This document shows positions 52,347 through 56,210 of a DNA stretch of 56,210 nucleotides, in pieces. The translations under genes and the position numbers were made by a program. The DNA is from an uncultured Lachnospiraceae bacterium (lineage in GTDB: Bacteria > Bacillota > Clostridia > Lachnospirales > Lachnospiraceae). The notes beneath the pieces are model-generated. The model saw nothing but the letters and a program-made list of their open reading frames with translations, was not told where the DNA came from and ran no database searches. Where the stretch lies: NCBI GenBank assembly GCA_944381485.1, contig CALWLI010000024.1, positions 1 through 56,210 on the forward strand, in the 5' to 3' direction. Positions within the stretch are counted from its first letter, which is position 1; each line of letters begins with the position of its first letter.

Positions 52347-52526
52347 GCAAACCATATCACAATAAATATTGGAATTTTATACGGATGATCCCCTCATATA
52401 AATTATTCACATATAATATTTTGCTCTTTTCATCTGTTTTTGAATTTTTACGCGAAAATACACACAAAATCATCAGGCATTTTTTGTATATTTTTTATAA
52501 TATTTGCTCTGTTTTCCAATTTATTG

Positions 52527-52555
52527 TTGACATTTTAATATGCCGGGTTTATTTT
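52527..52555 (+). promoter_or_regulatory. Promoter of the ATC-hydrolase / amidohydrolase operon
   Basis: A perfect TTGACA (52527-52532) is followed after exactly 17 bases by TATTTT (52550-52555). Transcription should start near 52562, just before the 16-base palindrome, which would place that palindrome in a classical repressor position. Confidence 0.7.
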
Positions 52556-52564
52556 TATTTTATA

Positions 52565-52580
52565 TTTAGTCATGACTAAA
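52565..52580. promoter_or_regulatory. Operator-like palindrome 2
   Basis: TTTAGTCATGACTAAA is a perfect 16-base palindrome lying at about +3 to +18 relative to the predicted transcription start and ten bases before the AGGAGG of the first gene. Its inner 14 bases fit TTAnnCATGnnTAA, as does palindrome 1. Confidence 0.65.
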
Positions 52581-52605
52581 AAATATAAATCAGGAGGTGA
52601 AATTT

Positions 52606-53094
52606 ATGGCAAATATAATAAGCCCGGACGAATTGCCTGTTTTAACCAGAAGAGAGGTGGAGGCGCGTATCCTAAAGCCATTCTTGGAAGCCCTCGAACA
52701 GGAACTCGGCACCGAAAAAACCATTGAAATACTTACGAAAGCTGTCACAAAGGACGCCTTGGCTCACGGGGCAAAGCAAGCAGAGCTCCACGGCAGCAAC
52801 AAGCTTGAAGATCTTCCGGCGATTTGCAGCCACCACTCCGAAGGGGGAAGCTTGGATGTTGAATGTACAAGGCTCTCCGAAAACAAATTGCTCTATAAAA
52901 CATTGAGATGCGAATACTGTGATATGTACAAGCGACTCGGCATGGAAAAGTGGGGGCCTTATCTCTCCTGTATGCGTGACGAGGCATTCTTCAAGGGGAT
53001 AAATCCCGACTTTGCTTTTGAACGCACACAGACTCTGATGACCGGAGGAGAATGCTGCGACAGCGTGATTATCGACACGAAAGGGGAGAATTAA
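52606..53094 (+). CDS. L-2-amino-thiazoline-4-carboxylic acid hydrolase family protein
   Basis: 162 aa from the ATG at 52606, with AGGAGG at correct spacing; a GTG nine bases earlier lies on the ribosome site. It is a small soluble protein whose second half has the conserved order of the ATC-hydrolase family: Cys pair in RCEYCDMYKRLGMEKWGPYLSC, then RDEAFFKGINPDFAFERTQTLM and GGECCDSV. In Pseudomonas the family member AtcB opens L-2-amino-thiazoline-4-carboxylate to N-carbamoyl-L-cysteine, which the amidohydrolase AtcC then cleaves to cysteine. Here an M20 amidohydrolase follows directly, in keeping with a two-step scheme. The true substrate may differ, since the family is broad. Confidence 0.82.
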   Translation: MANIISPDELPVLTRREVEARILKPFLEALEQELGTEKTIEILTKAVTKDALAHGAKQAELHGSNKLEDLPAICSHHSEGGSLDVECTRLSENKLLYKTLRCEYCDMYKRLGMEKWGPYLSCMRDEAFFKGINPDFAFERTQTLMTGGECCDSVIIDTKGEN

Positions 53095-54273
53095 ATGGAT
53101 ATCAAGGACAGAGCGCTGAAGTACGAGGATTACATTATCAATATGCGCAGATGGTTTCATCAGCATCCGGAGCTTTCCAACAAGGAATTTGAGACTACCG
53201 AACGCATAATCAGAGAGCTTGGAGATATTGGTATCGAGGCCCGGCGGTTTGACGGTCTTACAGGTTGTCAGGCCGTAATAAGGGGAGGCAAGGTCTCCGA
53301 GAATCCGGCCACTATCCTCTTAAGAGCCGACATAGACGCTCTCCCGACTCAGGAAGCCACAGATCTTCCCTACAAGAGCGTCAACGACGGAGTAATGCAC
53401 TCATGCGGCCACGACTCGCATATCGCAATGCTCCTTGGAGCCGCAAGGATACTTACAGACCTTAAGGGCGAATTTTCAGGCAATGTAAAGCTCATATTTC
53501 AGGGAGCGGAGGAGACGGCTATAGGGGCGAAAGCTTACGTAGATCGAGGCGTTTTAAACGGAGTTGATGCCGTGTTGGGTCTGCACATAGCGTCTTGGAA
53601 GGAAGCCGGATATTTCAGCATTCCCGACGGCCCACAGACAGCAAGCAGCGACCAGTTTACAATAACAGTAAAAGGCAAGGCCTGTCACGGCGGACTGCCC
53701 CACGAAGGCCATGATTCTATCACTGCAGCGGCAGCGATCGTCATGAATCTTCAAACGCTTATTTCCAGAGAGAATGATCCGAGAAATGCGTCAGTTATCA
53801 CCATAGGGCGAATAGACGGCGGTTATCAGTATAATATCGTTGCCGGAAAAACCGTTCTGTACGGCAATGTCCGTGATTTCTCAAAAATCCACCGGATGGA
53901 GGTGTCTGATCGCATCAGAGAGATGGTTCAATATACTGCAAAGGCCTATGGATGCAGTGCAGATATAGACTACGAATTTAAAACCGGCCCTGTTATACAC
54001 GAGGATGTTGATTTTAACAATTTAGTGAGGAATGCCGCAACAAAGCTTTTCGGCGCTGACGTAATAAAAAACGACCCGCCTGTAAGCGGAAGCGATGACT
54101 TCGCATATTTTTGCCAAGATATCCCCGGAGTATTCGCATTTCTCGGCGGTAGGAATGAGGCAAAAGGCTGTGCATATCCTCACCATCATGAATGCTTCAA
54201 TGTAGATGAGTCGGCTTTCGTAAAGGGAAGCGCTCTTTTGGCTCAAGCTTCTGTCGACTTTCTTAACGCCTGA
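53095..54273 (+). CDS. M20 family amidohydrolase (M20D, hippurate / N-acyl-amino-acid hydrolase type)
   Basis: 392 aa. The ATG directly follows the stop of the ATC-hydrolase-like gene. It carries MRRWFHQHPELSNKEFETT, typical of the M20D group, metal ligands in LLRADIDALP and HSCGHDSHIAMLLG, the catalytic GAEE loop and the later HHHECFNVDE. Such enzymes remove acyl or carbamoyl-like groups from amino acids. Known AtcC-type enzymes belong to a related but different M20 branch, so this is a functional analogue at most. No signal peptide, so cytosolic action on an imported substrate is likely. Confidence 0.92.
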   Translation: MDIKDRALKYEDYIINMRRWFHQHPELSNKEFETTERIIRELGDIGIEARRFDGLTGCQAVIRGGKVSENPATILLRADIDALPTQEATDLPYKSVNDGVMHSCGHDSHIAMLLGAARILTDLKGEFSGNVKLIFQGAEETAIGAKAYVDRGVLNGVDAVLGLHIASWKEAGYFSIPDGPQTASSDQFTITVKGKACHGGLPHEGHDSITAAAAIVMNLQTLISRENDPRNASVITIGRIDGGYQYNIVAGKTVLYGNVRDFSKIHRMEVSDRIREMVQYTAKAYGCSADIDYEFKTGPVIHEDVDFNNLVRNAATKLFGADVIKNDPPVSGSDDFAYFCQDIPGVFAFLGGRNEAKGCAYPHHHECFNVDESAFVKGSALLAQASVDFLNA

Positions 54274-54290
54274 TTCCGGATGTCCGGAAT
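54273..54290 (+). repeat. Small perfect inverted repeat between amidohydrolase and transporter genes
   Basis: ATTCCGGA and TCCGGAAT flank a two-base spacer, starting in the amidohydrolase stop codon. The tail TTTAAAAAC is not a U-run, so it is more likely an mRNA-stability or partial-attenuation hairpin than a full terminator. Confidence 0.5.
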
Positions 54291-54336
54291 TTAAAAACTA
54301 TTTATACATCTATATATTTATGAAAGGGAGGCAACT

Positions 54337-55026
54337 ATGAACTATTTTGAAATCGCCAACAGTCCTTGGATCTGGCTTGCCTGCGGAGCCTGTGTGGGCT
54401 GGGTCTTGCTTCAGAGCTTCTTATTTGTGAGAAAATCTCTCAAAGTTGGAAAAGAGCTTGGGGTCACGGATGCCCAAATCAAATCCACAGTAAAAATAGC
54501 TACTGTCACAAGTATAGGCCCGTCTCTTGGGATAGCTGTGGGAATGGTCGCTTTGCTCCTCTCCTTGGGAGGGCCGATCGCTTGGTATAGGTTGTCATAT
54601 ATCGGTTCGGTAGCATATGAAACGACTGCTGCAGAGCTTGGAGCTCAGGCAGCCGGAGAAGCCTTGGGGTCACTGAGCCCTACCGGCTTTGCTACGGCCG
54701 TATGGACCATGACACTCGGCGCTATGGGAGCTCCTATTCTCACCGCACTTTTTACCGATAAAATGGATAAACTTCAAAATATCATGGCCGGCGGAAAAAG
54801 AGAAATGCTTCCCATAATCTCAGGGTGCTGTATAGCAGGTGTATTTGCGTTCCTCACCTGTGACAGGGTCTTCCGTTTCGACGCTCAAACTGTTGCTGCT
54901 CTGGTAGGATTTGCATCTATGGCCCTTTTTTCAGGATTTAATAAAAAGGCTCAAAAGAAATGGATCCACGACTGGGCATTCACCTTGTCCATGTTTATCG
55001 GCATGGCCGTATCCATGCTTTTCTAA
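54337..55026 (+). CDS. DUF5058 family membrane protein
   Basis: 229 aa with about six hydrophobic segments and a charged loop (KSLKVGKELGVTDAQIKSTV) after the first helix. It starts with NYFEIANSPWIWLACG and includes IGPSLGIAVGMVALLLSLGGPIAWYRLSYIGSV, typical of the DUF5058 family, whose function is not established. GGGAGG precedes the ATG. It lies between two M20 amidohydrolase genes and next to a second small membrane protein, so together they could be a two-subunit permease for the amidohydrolase substrate. This is inferred from context. Confidence 0.82.
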   Translation: MNYFEIANSPWIWLACGACVGWVLLQSFLFVRKSLKVGKELGVTDAQIKSTVKIATVTSIGPSLGIAVGMVALLLSLGGPIAWYRLSYIGSVAYETTAAELGAQAAGEALGSLSPTGFATAVWTMTLGAMGAPILTALFTDKMDKLQNIMAGGKREMLPIISGCCIAGVFAFLTCDRVFRFDAQTVAALVGFASMALFSGFNKKAQKKWIHDWAFTLSMFIGMAVSMLF

Positions 55027-55042
55027 ATAAGGAGGGAACAAA

Positions 55043-55738
55043 ATGAGTAATGAAAGTAAAGAGAGTGTATTCTACAAAGATTATATACCCTCTATAATCC
55101 GTTTGGGCCGATTCACAAATCTGCTTGGAGTATTCATGGGATTGCTTCCCGGACTCGTCCTCTTATTTGTGTTCGACCTGCATCCTCAACCCCAACACAT
55201 CCTGACCGGATTTCTTCTTATAGCCTCTATGGAGGGAGTATTTTGGTTTATTGAGCCCATCTCCTATTACGGAGTTCTTGGAATTCCAGGCACATACATG
55301 TCATTTTTGTCCGGAAATATCAGCAACCTCCGCATGCCTGTTTCTATTGCCGTTCAAAACGCTGCGGAGGTTGAGCCCGGAAGCGAGAAGGGTACTATTA
55401 TCTCCACAATAGGAATAGCGGTGTCCATCATTGTAAATGTACTCATCCTTACCTTAGGAGTGATACTCGGTTCATCGGTGCTTTCAATGGTGCCCGAAGG
55501 CGTAACAAATGCTCTCACAAATATAGTTCCCGCTCTCTTTGGAGCTTTATTTGCCCAGCAGCTCGTTTCCGATTTAAAGACCGGTATTGTGGCCGCCTGC
55601 CTCGCTGTAGCAGTGCACCTTATAGGCTATTTCACTCCGCTTCTGAACTGGGTTCCGGGAGGCTCATATTGGTTCATGATGGTTCTGATCATCTTCGGTA
55701 CGATATTTGTAGGCCGAGGAATATCCGGAAAGAAATAG
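55043..55738 (+). CDS. Small multi-pass membrane protein, partner of DUF5058
   Basis: 231 aa with about six hydrophobic segments. No family is recognised with certainty. Notable conserved-looking parts are LLGVFMGLLPGLVLLFVFD, the EGVFWFIEPISYYGVLGIPGTYMSFLSGNISNLRMP stretch with helix-breaking Pro and Gly residues and an NxR motif, and VQNAAEVEPGSEKGTIIST before the fourth helix. AGGAGG lies just before the ATG, 16 bases after the DUF5058 gene, so the two proteins are made together. It looks like the second half of a transporter or channel; there is no ATPase or binding protein in the operon. Confidence 0.78.
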   Translation: MSNESKESVFYKDYIPSIIRLGRFTNLLGVFMGLLPGLVLLFVFDLHPQPQHILTGFLLIASMEGVFWFIEPISYYGVLGIPGTYMSFLSGNISNLRMPVSIAVQNAAEVEPGSEKGTIISTIGIAVSIIVNVLILTLGVILGSSVLSMVPEGVTNALTNIVPALFGALFAQQLVSDLKTGIVAACLAVAVHLIGYFTPLLNWVPGGSYWFMMVLIIFGTIFVGRGISGKK

Positions 55739-55763
55739 TTTCAGGAGGTAATAAAATCAAATT

Positions 55764-56210
55764 ATGGATAAGCAAATACTATATGATGCAATAGATTCCG
55801 AGCGCAATGCTCTTAAAGAAATATCCGATCAACTGTGGGAATATGCGGAAACCGCATTTAATGAAGTGAAATCATCATCCCTTTTAAAAGAGCATATGAA
55901 AGCTCACGGTTTCAATATATCAGATGTGCCAAACATGCCCACAGCTTTTATAGCAGAGTACGGCAGCGGCTATCCCGTTATAGGAATACTCGGAGAATAT
56001 GATGCCCTCCCCGGCCTCTCACAGAAAATCCAAACTACTCAGGAGCCTGTAAAAGAAGGAGCCTCAGGACACGGTTGTGCTCACAATCTCTTAGCCACAG
56101 GATGCGTAGGCGCGGTTGTGGCCATAAAAGAAATGATTGCCTCGGGGAAACTTAAGGGCACAATACGGTATTACGGATGTCCCGCCGAGGAGCAGTTGGT
56201 CGGAAAGCCA
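55764..56210 (+). CDS. M20 family amidohydrolase, AbgB-like (truncated by window end)
   Basis: The first 149 codons are present and the frame is open to the window edge. AGGAGG lies upstream of the ATG at somewhat long spacing. ELWDYAE-type opening (ISDQLWEYAETAFNEVKSS), GILGEYDALPGLSQK and the metal-binding GHGCAHNLLATGCVGAVVA match the AbgB/p-aminobenzoyl-glutamate hydrolase branch of M20 enzymes, in which GHGCAHN replaces the usual CGHDxH; RYYGCPAEEQLVGK holds the catalytic Glu pair. This is a second amidohydrolase of a different type from the one at 53.1 kb. AbgA/AbgB pairs work as heterodimers in E. coli, so the two M20 proteins here might pair. Confidence 0.88.
   Translation, partial: MDKQILYDAIDSERNALKEISDQLWEYAETAFNEVKSSSLLKEHMKAHGFNISDVPNMPTAFIAEYGSGYPVIGILGEYDALPGLSQKIQTTQEPVKEGASGHGCAHNLLATGCVGAVVAIKEMIASGKLKGTIRYYGCPAEEQLVGKP

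Larger units (their letters stand above)
52257..52605. promoter_or_regulatory. AT-rich divergent control region
   Basis: The 349-base gap between the TetR gene and the ATC-hydrolase operon holds promoters on both strands and two palindromes with the shared core TTAnnCATGnnTAA, described separately. Between them (about 52350-52520) the sequence is AT-rich without a recognisable gene or structured RNA. Confidence 0.7.

Noticed and set aside
52672-53166. Minus-strand open frame opposite the ATC-hydrolase-like gene
   Set aside because: The plus-strand gene has a strong promoter, ribosome site and conserved family motifs; the opposite frame has none.

Overview
The window looks like a chromosomal segment of a Gram-positive anaerobe of the class Clostridia, most like Lachnospiraceae; the genus cannot be fixed from the sequence. 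Signs are strong AGGAGG-type ribosome sites, a SAM-I riboswitch, type III glutamine synthetase, DUF5058, DUF2304 and DUF4349 proteins, cell-wall-binding repeats and a LicC-LicA fusion. All genes from the left edge to about 52.26 kb lie on the minus strand except mtnN; from 52.6 kb to the right edge they lie on the plus strand. No tRNA, rRNA, transposase or CRISPR array was seen.

Layout. (1) 0.4-3.6 kb: a secreted protein with choline-binding-type repeats, downstream of a fused HTH / CTP:phosphocholine cytidylyltransferase / choline kinase, followed by a tandem REP-like repeat. (2) 3.9-13.8 kb, housekeeping: glnN, fba, pgi, tkt, then mtnN on plus, and metK-murG behind a SAM-I riboswitch with a visible terminator/antiterminator switch. 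(3) 13.8-20 kb: two-component system, a large membrane-anchored protein and an ABC-2 exporter in one operon. (4) 20-25.3 kb: an orphan polysaccharide ABC-2 permease, plsC, a Ppx/GppA-like protein with a degenerate active site, and polyphosphate kinase. (5) 25.4-50.3 kb: a large envelope-glycan locus with dTDP-rhamnose genes (rfbABD together, rfbC about 21 kb away), glf, glmM, seven glycosyltransferases, two flippases, an acyltransferase, an ATP-grasp enzyme, a PLP enzyme, a DegT aminotransferase, an L,D-transpeptidase, DUF2142/DUF2304 membrane proteins and an embedded leuA. (6) 50.5-51.5 kb: a DUF4349 lipoprotein.

(7) 51.6-56.2 kb, right edge: a TetR regulator divergent from an operon encoding an L-2-amino-thiazoline-4-carboxylate (ATC) hydrolase-family protein, an M20 amidohydrolase, two small multi-pass membrane proteins (DUF5058 plus an unnamed partner) and a second, truncated M20 amidohydrolase. 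Two palindromes with the shared core TTAnnCATGnnTAA lie in the divergent region, one just downstream of a TTGACA promoter. This looks like an inducible uptake-and-hydrolysis system for an N-acylated or thiazoline-type amino-acid derivative, and is the best candidate here for an undescribed system.

The glycan genes together predict a surface polymer containing rhamnose and galactofuranose, probably with amino-sugar or amino-acid and O-acyl decoration, exported by a Wzx-type route. Starts were revised wherever a better Shine-Dalgarno sequence or signal peptide supported a downstream codon.
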